In this document: one piece after another, positions 10,351 to 24,700 of the stretch
Position numbering within the stretch: the stretch's first letter is position 1
Layout: every line of letters begins with the position of its first letter
Notes under the pieces: generated by a model
Told to the model about the DNA's origin: nothing
Seen by the model: the letters and a program-made list of their open reading frames with translations, nothing else
The model's database searches: none
Made by a program: the position numbers and the translations under genes
Assembly (NCBI GenBank): GCA_945861535.1
Contig: CAMAUZ010000027.1
Coordinates: 19,435 to 83,434 of the forward strand
Source of the DNA: Akkermansia muciniphila
Lineage (GTDB): Bacteria; Verrucomicrobiota; Verrucomicrobiia; Limisphaerales; BJHT01
Length of the DNA: 64,000 nt
Direction: 5' to 3'

Positions 10351-11043
10351 TTATCCCGACTGATCAAACACACTGCCGAGGACCAGTTCCTTCGTTTTCC
10401 AAATCAGCGACATGGTCAGCGAGACAGGCAGGAGAATGAAGAAGACCAGCAGGAACCGCCGCCCGTCGATGAGGAGGTCGTGCAGGATCGCGAGCGGGGC
10501 GGGCAGGTTTGGCGAATTGACCCATTGCAGCAGGCCGAAGTAGAGCGCGAGCAGGGTCAACATGCCGACCATCAGCGCGAGGTTCATGCGGGTGAAGATG
10601 CGGATTTCGCCGCGCAGCCCCTGGTCGGGCAGCATCGCGGCGAGGCGTTGGAGGACGAAGTTCAGATTGAAAACGAAGAGCACGCCGGACACTGCGAGCA
10701 CACCGACGGAGGCCGTGAAGATGGGTTCGGCGGGCATGCGTTTGGACCAGAAGATGAAGGGCGACAGGCCGACGTTGATGATCCCCAGCAGCGCGCTGCG
10801 TTCGAGCGCGCGCTGCCAGATGCGTTCGGTGGGTTGGAAGCGCGCGAGCTGCCACAGGCCATAGAGCAGCAGGGCGTGGCCGGCGACGGGCGGGAAGACG
10901 TTCAGGGGTTGGAGCAGTTCGCTGACGCCGCTCTCGAGACTGACGAGCAGCGTGCCCGGAAGCGCCCAGAACAGCACCGACAGCCCGCGCACGAGGCAGC
11001 GGAGCGAGCGCATCAGCTCGGCTTTGGAACCGGGTTCGGGCAT
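10351..11043 (-). CDS. Integral membrane protein of unknown function
   Basis: The 230-residue product has about five hydrophobic segments: near residues 18-35, 50-65, 105-125, 150-172 and 195-215. It has no signal peptide and no recognisable family motif. The start at 11043 (MPEPGSKAELMRSL) follows speA by 12 bases, and its stop is 43 bases from the sulfatase start, so all three may be co-transcribed. No function can be assigned; nothing specific links it to polyamine synthesis. Confidence 0.7.
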   Translation of the reverse strand: MPEPGSKAELMRSLRCLVRGLSVLFWALPGTLLVSLESGVSELLQPLNVFPPVAGHALLLYGLWQLARFQPTERIWQRALERSALLGIINVGLSPFIFWSKRMPAEPIFTASVGVLAVSGVLFVFNLNFVLQRLAAMLPDQGLRGEIRIFTRMNLALMVGMLTLLALYFGLLQWVNSPNLPAPLAILHDLLIDGRRFLLVFFILLPVSLTMSLIWKTKELVLGSVFDQSG

Positions 11044-11055
11044 GGGCGCGTGCCC

Positions 11056-13002
<1,947 letters not shown>

Positions 13003-13388
13003 TGCAAGAATGTTCTAATGCGCGCGGACTATAGGGAGCGAGTTTGGGAATTCAATAGACGCGGCGAAAAACTTTGCGACGCGCCCGGAGCGCGGTCGGA
13101 GCGGGAGGTTTACACCGCAGAGACGGCCGCAGAGAACGGGTGGGCGGCGGGAAGCTCCAAGCTCAAAACTCAAGGGAAGGTTCAAGCACCAATCCTGATA
13201 TTTCACGGCTGGGCTTGGCGCTCGGCACGCTCCATATCTCCGCGGCAGGCGAGCCCAAATCGGGTGGGATTCGCCCGAAATGGAGCTTGGTTCTTGGTCC
13301 TTCCCTTGAGCTTTGAGCTTTAGACTTGGGGCTTCGCCCGTGGCCGCCGCCACCAATTCCTTCGGAAGGACGCCGCCGGCCGGCCCGC
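13003..13388. repeat. Non-coding gap with inverted copies of repeat family R5
   Basis: No gene is seen here. At 13152-13180 the sequence reads agctccaagctcaaaactca, and at 13281-13334 the opposite orientation appears (ccttcccttgagctttgagc and on), making a large inverted pair. A degenerate R4-like half (gagcgcgg ... accgcagagac) lies near 13090-13125. The stretch separates speA from the end of the signalling operon. Confidence 0.65.
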
Positions 13389-13760
13389 CTACGGCTGCGC
13401 GTTCAGGCAGCGGGCGATGGCGTCGAGCAGGAGGGTTTCATCGACGATTGGTTTGGACACGTAGGCATCGAAGCCCAGCGCCAGGTATTTTTCGCAGTCT
13501 CCGGCCATGGCGTGCGCAGTGAGGGCGATGACAGGGAAGCGGGGCAGCGGCAGTTCGCCGCGGAGCTTGCGGAGCACTTCGGTGCCGTCCATGCCGGGGA
13601 GGGAGATGTCGAGCAGAACGAGGTCGGGCAGGCGCGCGGGAAGGCCGGTGAGGGCGTCGAAGCCATTCTCGTATTCCTCCACCTCATATAAATCGCGGAG
13701 GATCATCCGCACGAGCAGGCGGTTGTCCGGATTGTCTTCCACGACGGCGATGCGTTTCAT
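13389..13760 (-). CDS. Single-domain response regulator (CheY-like)
   Basis: The 123-residue product is a stand-alone receiver domain. The acidic pocket (VVEDN), the phospho-acceptor Asp51 in LVLLDISLPGMDG, the switch Thr in ALTAHA and the conserved lysine in SKPI are all present. There is no output domain. Its ATG overlaps the Hpt gene stop (13757-13760), so the two are translationally coupled. It is probably the terminal or a branch acceptor of the phosphorelay encoded by this operon. Confidence 0.9.
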   Translation of the reverse strand: MKRIAVVEDNPDNRLLVRMILRDLYEVEEYENGFDALTGLPARLPDLVLLDISLPGMDGTEVLRKLRGELPLPRFPVIALTAHAMAGDCEKYLALGFDAYVSKPIVDETLLLDAIARCLNAQP

Positions 13761-14112
13761 GATTCGAGGGTGGTGCGGGCGGCCTCCAGACGGGCGCGGA
13801 CGGTGGTGAAGGTGGCGGCCAGTTCCGCCACCAGCGGCTCCAAGGGAATGGGCTCGCGATTGAAGGCGGCCTGTTCGATGCGCTGGGCCAGCGCGACCAT
13901 TCCCATGGCGCCGAGGTTGCCGGAGCCGGACCGCAGCGGATGCACGGCCTGTCCCAACGCCGTCAAGTCGCCGGCGGCCAAGGCGGCCTGGGCGGCGGCG
14001 ATGCGGCCCGGCGCGTAGTCCAGATAAAGATCGATCATCTCGCGGACGAACGCGGCCCCGCCCAGGCGCTGGAGGCGCGTCAGGGCGGTCGGGTCAACGG
14101 CTTCGTCGGGAT

Positions 14113-14116
<4 letters not shown>
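13757..14116 (-). CDS. Histidine phosphotransfer (Hpt) domain protein
   Basis: The 119-residue helical protein has a phosphotransfer motif AVHPLRSGSGNLGA with His59 as the expected phospho-acceptor; the usual lysine after the histidine is an arginine here. It should shuttle phosphate between the receiver domains of the hybrid kinase and the free response regulator. The ATG at 14116 (MNPDEAVDPTAL) overlaps the kinase stop; an upstream ATG at 14206 lies wholly within the kinase gene. Overlaps on both sides indicate a single phosphorelay unit. Confidence 0.85.
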
Positions 14117-16488
<2,372 letters not shown>

Positions 16489-16494
16489 GACCGG

Positions 16495-17094
16495 CTATTT
16501 GAGGACCGGCGGCGTGGTCACAATCTTGTCGGCGCACTGGAGCATCCGGGAGCCGATTTTAATTCCGGACTGATCGGCCACCAACCGGTTGACCCAGAAG
16601 CCGACGGAGTCATCCGCGCGGATGAACAGTTTGATGGCAACGCCCAGCCCGAAAAAGGAATCCGCATCACACACCGTCAGCACCGGCTTGCCGCGCAGCA
16701 TGGCGAGGATTTCCAACTGGCGACGGCGGTCGGCCTGCCGCAAAAAAACCACCTGGCAGCCCGCCAGCTCTTCCACCCGGCCGCACCGGCGGACCACCAC
16801 GGGCCGCCCTTGGCTGAGGCGGCCGGCCACGATTTTCGTCAGGAACTCGCTCAGCGGCACATCGCCGAGCACGCCGATGATGATGGGCGAGTGCGGCCCC
16901 GCAAATTGGTTCGTCGGCCACTCCGTGTAGAGGGTGAAGCGATAGGCGAAGGCGGCCTTGACCTCGGCGGGATCGGACTCCGCCCGGACCAACGCGGGAG
17001 CAGCCACGACCAGCCAGCCGAGGAGCAGCGCGAGCCGCGCGAGCGGGCCGCGGAGCGGACGACGCACCGGTAATGCTTGGGTTAAAAACGCCAT
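16495..17094 (-). CDS. YfiR/HmsC-like periplasmic protein (DUF4154)
   Basis: The 199-residue product has a signal peptide (LALLLGWLVVAAPALVRAES) and then the YfiR/HmsC pattern: EVKAAFAYRFTLYTEWP, PIIIGVLGDVPLSEFL, VVFLRQA, and the C-terminal block GIKIGSRMLQCADKIV. In other bacteria YfiR is a periplasmic regulator of a membrane signalling protein. Here a kinase gene starts 6 bases downstream, so YfiR probably modulates the kinase sensor domain. Its first 13 bases overlap the end of the upstream TonB receptor gene. The ATG at 17094 was chosen because the longer frame to 17232 lies inside that receptor. Confidence 0.85.
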   Translation of the reverse strand: MAFLTQALPVRRPLRGPLARLALLLGWLVVAAPALVRAESDPAEVKAAFAYRFTLYTEWPTNQFAGPHSPIIIGVLGDVPLSEFLTKIVAGRLSQGRPVVVRRCGRVEELAGCQVVFLRQADRRRQLEILAMLRGKPVLTVCDADSFFGLGVAIKLFIRADDSVGFWVNRLVADQSGIKIGSRMLQCADKIVTTPPVLK

Positions 17095-19211
17095 GTAACC
17101 TTTCCGTAAACGCCGCGTTGCAGTTCCACGCGCGGACTGCGAATCAGGGAACTGGTGCCCATCTCCGCGTGGCGGTTTTCCACCAGGTTTTGCCCGATAA
17201 TTTCCACATCGAGATTCTTCCGCGCCCGCCACGCCAGCCGGGCGTCCAGCGAAACATAGCTGGCCACCGTGGGACTGAAACCGGGCAGTCCGTCCACATA
17301 CCGCCCGGTCAGGTCAAACTCCCAGGTGCGGGAGAGATTCCACGTTGACTGCAAATAGACCTGCTGCTGCGGGCTTTGCCCCTCGATGGCCTCCGCGCCG
17401 GCGGCCACGCCGGGGCCGCGATGGAGATGCAGCTTGAGCAGCGTGTAGGCGGCGTGCACCCGCCACGAATCGGCGGCCTGCCAGGTCGCGCCCACCTCGC
17501 CGCCCAGCGCATCGCCGGTCATCCGGTTGAAGCGAGTGACCGGCTGAATGACCGTGCCGGTGGCGTTGGTGTACCGCGCCCCGGCCACGCCGGCATTGAG
17601 GTTGCGGTAGGCGTTGTAAAACGCCGCCGTGTCGAAGGAGAGCTTGTCCACCGGTTGAAAACGGTAGCCCAGCTCGAAGGCCAGGAGTTCCTCCGCACCC
17701 AGGCCCTGATTGGGCAGGAAGCGCGGGAAGACCGGTGCCGTGCTGGACGAGGGCAAGGCCCCGATTTCGATGTCGTTCTCCAGCAGCGAAGGCGTCTTCA
17801 CCGCGCGCGACACCGCGAACCACACGGACTGCCGGCGGGTCGGCGTCCACAGCAGCCGGGCGGTCGGCTGCACTTCCAGACCGGTGAAGTCGTTGTGATC
17901 GAAACGCGACCCGAGCGTGAGCACCAGGCGGTCTGGCACCAGCGTGAGATCATTGTTCACGAACAGGCTGAAGATTTGCGTGTCGCGCCGGGTGGTCGCC
18001 GGCCCGATGGCGAACCCATTGTCGGCGGCGCTCCCGGTGAACCCGAGTTTGTTCAACCGGTAGCCCGCGCCATACACGAGCTTCCACCGCTCCAGCGGGA
18101 GCAGTTGATGCTGGAAATCGAGATCGAAGGTGTTGATGTCGAAGGCAAACAACTGCCGCGTGGAACGGCGCTCGAACCGGTCCCAGTAGGCCTGCAGGCT
18201 CCACCGCGAATCGGCCGACACCTCGCGGCTCCAGCGGCCCACCACATTGCCGCCGGTGGTGACTTCGTCCTCGATATTGACGAACTGAAACGGGGCCGCG
18301 TTGGTGATCGGTCGCGTGTCGCGCCGCCCGGCGACGCTGCGAAAATAGTCGCCCTGCAACGTGAGGGCGTTCGGCCCCAGCGTCGGCCAGTCCATGCGAA
18401 AACCACCGCGCGTCGAATTCCAGCCGTCGTTCGGCGGGCCGTCCGAACTGAACGCCTGGTCGCGCGTGAAGCCTTTGCCATAAACCCGGAAGAACGAATT
18501 CTCGCCGAGCTTGCCGCCGTAGCGGAAGCCGCCAAAGGCCTGCTCCTCGGTGCCGCCGCCTCCGCTCAGCAAACCGCCCTGCGTGTCCTTCGCCGATTTG
18601 GTGATGATGTTGATGACGCCGTTGACCCCGTTGGCGCCCCACAGGCTCGCGCCCGGGCCGCGGATCACTTCGATCCGCTCGATGTCCTCCAGCGTGTAAT
18701 CCACGCTGTCCCAATACACGCCGGCATTGATCGGGTTGTAGAGCGTGCGCCCGTCGATCTGCACCAGTTGTTTGCCGACGAACCGGTCGTTGAACCCGCG
18801 CGAACTCACCGCCCATTTGTTCGCGTCAATCCGCGCCACGTCCATGCCCGGCACCATGCGGAATAATTCGGGAATCGTCGTGGCCCCCGACCGCCGGATC
18901 ATCTCGGGCGTGATCACCGTGATGGCGGCCGCGGACTGCTGCACCGTGCTGTCCTGCCGCGAGACGGTGGTGACCTTGATTTTGCCCAAGTCCTCCAGCG
19001 ACAGATCCGCAACCGTCCCCCGCGCCGTGCCCGCCGGTGGCGCCTCCGCCGCGCGCCCCGTCGCGCCCGGGCCGGAAAGCATCGCCGCGCAGAGCGCTCC
19101 GAGCGCCGCGAACCAACGCCGAAAGGGCGCCCCCGCTGGCCCGGCGTTTGAGTCGAAATGACGTCGGGATGCACCGCGCCGGACCGCATTGATTTCAGTT
19201 AGAATCGCCAT
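17082..19211 (-). CDS. TonB-dependent outer-membrane receptor (downstream paralogue)
   Basis: The 709-residue product has a long N-terminal signal region, a plug domain (VTTVSRQDSTVQQSAAAITV, EVIRGPGASLWGANGVNGVI, INIITKSAKDTQGG) and a beta-barrel ending in GVYGKVTWRF with the terminal Phe expected for BAM recognition. It would import a bound ligand through the outer membrane using TonB energy. The ligand is unknown. It is a paralogue of the gene immediately upstream, and both genes overlap their downstream neighbour by the same 13 bases. Co-transcription with YfiR and the kinase suggests ligand sensing. Confidence 0.92.
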   Translation of the reverse strand: MAILTEINAVRRGASRRHFDSNAGPAGAPFRRWFAALGALCAAMLSGPGATGRAAEAPPAGTARGTVADLSLEDLGKIKVTTVSRQDSTVQQSAAAITVITPEMIRRSGATTIPELFRMVPGMDVARIDANKWAVSSRGFNDRFVGKQLVQIDGRTLYNPINAGVYWDSVDYTLEDIERIEVIRGPGASLWGANGVNGVINIITKSAKDTQGGLLSGGGGTEEQAFGGFRYGGKLGENSFFRVYGKGFTRDQAFSSDGPPNDGWNSTRGGFRMDWPTLGPNALTLQGDYFRSVAGRRDTRPITNAAPFQFVNIEDEVTTGGNVVGRWSREVSADSRWSLQAYWDRFERRSTRQLFAFDINTFDLDFQHQLLPLERWKLVYGAGYRLNKLGFTGSAADNGFAIGPATTRRDTQIFSLFVNNDLTLVPDRLVLTLGSRFDHNDFTGLEVQPTARLLWTPTRRQSVWFAVSRAVKTPSLLENDIEIGALPSSSTAPVFPRFLPNQGLGAEELLAFELGYRFQPVDKLSFDTAAFYNAYRNLNAGVAGARYTNATGTVIQPVTRFNRMTGDALGGEVGATWQAADSWRVHAAYTLLKLHLHRGPGVAAGAEAIEGQSPQQQVYLQSTWNLSRTWEFDLTGRYVDGLPGFSPTVASYVSLDARLAWRARKNLDVEIIGQNLVENRHAEMGTSSLIRSPRVELQRGVYGKVTWRF

Positions 19212-21238
19212 GTTACCTTTCCGTAAACGCCGCGCTGGATTTCGCGCGGCTGTCCCAAAGTGCCGAACGCGCCGGGCAAAAATTCCGAATGCCGCCGGTC
19301 GAGAAGATTCTGCCCGGTTAACGCGAGTTCGAGATTCCGGCGCGGACGCCAGGCCAGGCGCAGGTCCAGTTGGAGGTAGGCGGGGATGTCCGCGAAGGCC
19401 GGCACGCTGTCGAGTCGGTCCACGTAGCGCAGCACGGCATCAAAGTTCACCGCGCGCGTGAGATCCCACGAGGATTGCACCGTGGCCTGGTGCTTCGGAT
19501 TACGCCCCTCATCACGCAGCACGCTGGCGGCGTCGTTGCCGCCGGCCGCGTTGTGGAGCTGCGTCTGCAGGTGGCTGTAGCTGCCCTGAAGGCGCCACCA
19601 CGACGCGGGACGCCAAGTCACGCTGGCTTCACCGCCGTAGGTTTCGCCATTGATCTTTTGGTCCCGCATCGTCACGCCGGAAGCGATGGTTTCCTGGCTG
19701 CGCAAGCGGTGGTAGTCGCTGTAGAACACCGCCAGATCGAAGGAAAACCGCTCGTGCAGTTGGGCGCGATAACCTAGTTCGTACGAGAGCACTTCCTCGG
19801 GGTCGAGATTCCGATTGGGGCTGAAACTGCTTGGTGGAACCGTCGTCGTGATCCGAAAATCCTCGTCGGCCCGCGACGGTGTTCGCAGCGCCCGCGAGAC
19901 GGAGGTCCACACCGTCTGGCGTTCTGTCGGGGTCCATTTCAAGCGCGCCGTCGGCTGATAATCCGCGCCGCTGAAACTGTAGTACTCGAACTGCGACCCC
20001 AGCGTGAGCGTGAGCCGTTCGGGGAACAGGGTGATGTCGTCCCGCACGAACAGCCGCCCCAAGTGAATGTTTCGACTCCGGGCATCGAACGAAATCGGAG
20101 CCGCGAAAAACACGTCGTCCAACGTGAGCCGGTACCCACCACCCCACGTCAGCGCGTGCCGCTCCCCCAGCGGGACGCGATGCTGAATATCCACGTCAAA
20201 CGTCTCCAACCGCTCGCGCTGATTGAAAACCCGCCGCTCGGTGTGGTCGAAATAGGTCTGCACCGTGAAGTCCGAGTCCGCCCCCAGGATGCGCGTCCAG
20301 CGGCCCAGCAGATTGGCCGTCACATGCTTGATGGTATCGGGCACGATGGTGGTGGTGCCAAACGGGACAAAGAGCTCCCGCGGCTCGCCGGCCCCGAGGT
20401 CGCCCTGCACGGTGAACCGGGTCTCGCCCGGTCGCTCGCCATCCACCCGAAATCCACCGCGCACCTGTGACCACGAATCCTCCGAAGTCGTCCCGTTCGG
20501 AAACTTCGTGTCCCCCTGCGCCTGCCCCTTGGCATACAGGCGGTAGAACACGTCGTCCGCCAGTTTCCCGCCGTGCCGCACCGTGCCGAAGCCCTGTTCC
20601 TCAGTCCCCCAGCCGCCACTGATCAGCGTGCCCTGCGTGTCCTTCGCATTCTTCGTGATGATGTTGATGACCCCGTTGGCCGCGTTGGCGCCCCACAGCG
20701 CCGCCGTCGGCCCGCGCACGACCTCGATCCGCTCGATGTCCTCCAACGCCGTGTCCTGCTGGTCCCAACGCACGCCGGAGAACAGCGGCGAATACACCGC
20801 GCGCCCATCCATCATCACCAGCAGTTTGTTGGAGAATTCCTGATTGAATCCGCGCACGCCGATCGCCCACCGGTGCGCGTCAATCCGCGCCACATTCACC
20901 CCCGGGGCCAGCCGCAGCGCCTCGGGAATGCTCGTCGCGCCCGAGCGCCGGATGTCCTCCTGTGTGATCACATACACCGCCGCGGGCGATGCCTGCACCG
21001 TCGCTTCGCTGCGAGAAACCGTGGTGACCCTGATCTTCCCCAACTCCTCCAGATCCAGCTTGCCCAGATCGCGCCCCGCCGCCGGTACCGGCGCCGGCTG
21101 CAATTCCGCCGCGCCCGCCGCCGACAGGACCGCGAGCAACCCGAGGCTGACGGCGACGCCCGACCACCCTGCGAGCCGACCATGGGGACCGCCGGTGCGG
21201 GCCGGCTGACAGTTGGAACCTAACGACTCCGTTTTCAT
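19199..21238 (-). CDS. TonB-dependent outer-membrane receptor (upstream paralogue)
   Basis: The 679-residue product has a signal peptide (about residues 25-45, GVAVSLGLLAVLSAAGA), a plug domain (VTTVSRSEATVQASPAAVYV, EVVRGPTAALWGANAANGVI, INIITKNAKDTQG) and a beta-barrel ending GVYGKVTWRF. It is the first gene of the six-gene signalling operon. The plug and C-terminus are nearly identical in pattern to the next gene, while the extracellular loops differ, suggesting duplication followed by ligand diversification. Its stop overlaps the start of the second receptor. Confidence 0.92.
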   Translation of the reverse strand: MKTESLGSNCQPARTGGPHGRLAGWSGVAVSLGLLAVLSAAGAAELQPAPVPAAGRDLGKLDLEELGKIRVTTVSRSEATVQASPAAVYVITQEDIRRSGATSIPEALRLAPGVNVARIDAHRWAIGVRGFNQEFSNKLLVMMDGRAVYSPLFSGVRWDQQDTALEDIERIEVVRGPTAALWGANAANGVINIITKNAKDTQGTLISGGWGTEEQGFGTVRHGGKLADDVFYRLYAKGQAQGDTKFPNGTTSEDSWSQVRGGFRVDGERPGETRFTVQGDLGAGEPRELFVPFGTTTIVPDTIKHVTANLLGRWTRILGADSDFTVQTYFDHTERRVFNQRERLETFDVDIQHRVPLGERHALTWGGGYRLTLDDVFFAAPISFDARSRNIHLGRLFVRDDITLFPERLTLTLGSQFEYYSFSGADYQPTARLKWTPTERQTVWTSVSRALRTPSRADEDFRITTTVPPSSFSPNRNLDPEEVLSYELGYRAQLHERFSFDLAVFYSDYHRLRSQETIASGVTMRDQKINGETYGGEASVTWRPASWWRLQGSYSHLQTQLHNAAGGNDAASVLRDEGRNPKHQATVQSSWDLTRAVNFDAVLRYVDRLDSVPAFADIPAYLQLDLRLAWRPRRNLELALTGQNLLDRRHSEFLPGAFGTLGQPREIQRGVYGKVTWRF

Positions 21239-21720
21239 AACGACTCGGCTGCCTGAGCGCCCCGACGGGCGAAGTGGTTTATCGAATCACGATGTCGTGC
21301 GCCGCGGAACCAGCGGGATTCCGCAGACCCTTCGGAAAGCAAACCTTCGCCCTCCGCGGCGTTGAAAATGTGCGATTGGAAAAAGTGGGGAACCGCCGGA
21401 AAGCCTCGCGCCAGACCACCACCGGTCCGGCAAACACGCAGTCCCACCCGCTCTGAAAGCTCCTCTGCGCATTGCTTACGCGCCGCGCTCCGTTGCATCC
21501 CCGTGCTCATACAGTGGCCCAATCTTCGATGTCCGCAGCCTGATTGGCTGGAAATTGGATTTGGTTGTCCGGTGAATTTGGCTTGATCGAAGTATTAGAA
21601 CGACTTCCGGGAAACGCCAGCGTTTTCATCGGTGCGCCGCGGGCCGAGTTCACCCTGATTGGCGCGGTGCCGCTCGCGGCGGGTGCGCGGGCGGGCCGCC
21701 ACCGCTCCGTCTGCTGCGGA
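21239..21720. other. Non-coding gap upstream of the TonB/kinase operon
   Basis: These 482 bases lie between the stop of the CHAT gene and the start of the first TonB receptor, both on the minus strand. They must hold the promoter of the receptor operon. I see no convincing ORF, no recognised riboswitch and no repeat family seen elsewhere in the window. Confidence 0.4.
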
Positions 21721-24700
21721 TCAGCCGGCGATGGCGGCGCCGATGGCGCGCAGGGTTTTCACGGTGTCGGTGAAGCGTTTTCCGGCCGACGGGGTGGCGA
21801 GCACGGTGGCGATGAAGTCGAGGTGTTCGAGGACGCTCATGGTCTGCTTCCGCGTGGCGCCGCAGTCGCGGGCGTTGCGGTAGCGTGCGATCACGGCGTT
21901 CTGGTTAGTAGCGAGAGAATCGGTGGCCAGGTGGTGCAGCAGGAGCGCGTCGGCCAGGCTGGCGACGGCCCAGAAATCGAGGTCGGCAGCGTTGGCGCTG
22001 GCGCTGGCGGTCTGGGATTCGACGGCGTGCCGCCAGGTTTCGATTTCGTTCAGCAGGTCCGCGCTCGGGGATTGCGCCGGGGACTTGGGCGGAAACAACT
22101 TGGCGCGGAGAACGCGGGCGAGCAGCCAGTTCGAGGAGGAATAAAAGTTTTTTGCGGGCGTGGTGGCGGGCGGATGGTCGAGGGCCTGCCGGTAATAATG
22201 CTCCATGCCCGCCAAGGCCACCTTGAGTTCCGGCTTGGTGGAGCTGATCTGGGCGCGGCGTTTTTCGAGGCTGCCGCGGAGGTCGAGGCGCTCGGTGGTT
22301 CGGCCCAGCGCGAGGAGGTTTTCCAGGCGCTGTTCAGCAGTGTCGAGCAGGGCGGTCGCGGTGGCGCGTTGGGCGGGGTCAGAACCTTTGAACAACACCA
22401 CGGCGTGGCGGACCTCCAGGTTGGCCAACTGCTCGGCGGCCGGCAGGGGAACGGCACCCTTCGGGGACGCGATCGCGCGCCGATACTGGGCGATGGCGTT
22501 GGAAAACTCGCCGAGTTCGCCCCACGCCTTGCCGAAGGCCGCGCACACTTCGCCGTGGTCGGCCCATTTTTCGGGAGTGTCTTTTATCAGCCGCTCGAGC
22601 TGACGGTGGAGTCCGGACAGCTCGGCGGCCGTGGTGGCGCGGACGGCGTTCCCGGTGATGTTTTCCGCGGCCATGACGACTTCGCGGAAGTGGGTAAACG
22701 GCCCGAACCCCGCGTCGCCATCGTCGTTTCCGCCGTTGTTTTTCAGGCGGAAGGCATGGTCGCCATAGCACTGATACGCGCCCCAGGTGTTGACGCCCGG
22801 ATGTTGTTCGTAGGCCGCCTCGCGGGCCGCTCGCACGGCGTCGCCGAAGGTCGCGCCGCCCAGCATTTGCTCGTAGAACGTGACGGCGAAGGTCGAGGCG
22901 GCCGCGTCATCGACGGCCCAGCCCGCGGCGACGACGGCGCGCACGCCGATGCGGATGAACTCGGTGGCGAGGTTGGCGGCCAACTGGTTTTGCTGGGCGG
23001 GCGGGCGGGGTTTGGGGTCTTCGATGCGCCCGAGGTGACAGCAGTTGATGAAGACCAGTTCGGGAACCTGCGGCATCTGCGCCACTTCGGCCGGGGTCAG
23101 GAACACATCGTGCCCGAGAACCATGCCGGTGATTTTTGGCGGCGTTGCCTCGCCTGACTCGGAGCATGGGCACACGGGGTTAGCGGCGTCGGTGGTCGGC
23201 GACAGCGGATGTTCGTACACGCCGTGCCCGGCGAGGTGGAGGATGCGATACGGGCGGGCGAACAAGGAGTCGATGATCGGGAGGGAATGGGTGCGCAGGT
23301 GCGAGGTGACGTCGTAGTGGTGGCGGAGCAGGGCGTCCGCCACGGCGCTGGCCTCCTGCTCGGCCCCGGGAAGATTCGCGAATTCGCTTTCGGGATTGCC
23401 GACCACCAGCGCCGCTCTGTCGGTGGCGTGCAGGACGCCACGCCGGAACTGCGCGGTGGCCAACTGGCGGATCAGGCCCGCCTCGACCGCGAGTGGCCGG
23501 CCGCTCTGGCCGGCCCGCTCTGCTTTGGGGGCGGTCCGGTTCTCGAGCAATTCCCACGGAAACCGCGCCGCGGCTTCGTCGAGGAGCAGCAGCAGATCAA
23601 GCCGCGAGACGGCGAGATCTTTCAGTTCATTGGGCAGGAGGAGTTGGAACAAAGTGCGCGCCGTGGCGGCATCGCGACCGGGGTTGGTGAGGGCGCGCTG
23701 CGTCGGCACCATCACCACCTCGGCGCGGGCGCGACGGGTGAGGGTGACGAACCGCAGCGTGCCATCTTTTTTGGCGGTGATCTCGAGGCGGTCCCACCAG
23801 CCCGGCGGTTCGGTGACGGCGGCGCGGCGACGCCCGCCGGACCGCACCGTGACTTCGGCCTCGAAACGAAAGGCGGAGGTCAGGCGGGGTTCACTCTTCA
23901 GGCGACCGAGCGCCTGGGCGGCGAGGATTGCCTGATCTTCCTGCAACTCGATGAACTCGACGCCTTCGATGACCAGCTTGCGATCGAGGTGGGCGCGTGC
24001 GAGCGCCGCACGGGCCTGCGACACGCCCTCGAGGATCGCGCGGATCGCGGATTCGACCGCAAGACCGCCTTCGCCGGTGCCGATCAGCAGCGAGCTGAAC
24101 TTGAGCCGTCGCTTGCCGTCCGGCCGCAGCTCGGTGGCGGTGGCCGGCGCTTCCAACACCGCCAGCACCAGCCGGAGCACGCCGTGGAGAATGGCGCGCG
24201 ACAGATTGCCGGCCGCCAGCTTCCCGACCTGGCCGAGGCCGATTACCACCGCGCCGCCGGGAAATCCGCCGGGTTTCAGGAACACGCCGGTCGTCTCGAG
24301 TTCGCCCGGATACAGACCGAGGCGTTCGCGCTCGCTCAAACGCCCGTCGAGTTTGCGATCAAGATATGCCTCTGCGCTCACGATGGCGTCGCCCAGGTAA
24401 TGCCCGACCAGCACGGCGTTGCGCGTGAAGGCCAGATCGCCGTGGACCACGGTGACCGCGATGGTGGGCCGGGACTTGGGCCGGCGCGACGGCGGGGTCG
24501 CGCCGACTGCGGCCGCAACCAGTTCGTCCACAGTCGGGAACACGCCGACCGGCTGGTCGAGCAGCGAGCGGAGAACCTCCGGCGCGCCGCCGCGGGTGCC
24601 GGCCGGAGGCAGTTCGGGGAGGCGGCGGGTGGTGCCGGTTTCCAGCAATTCGCGATAGGCTTGGAAGGAGTCGGTGTGCGCCGGCAGATCGCCGTGCGCG

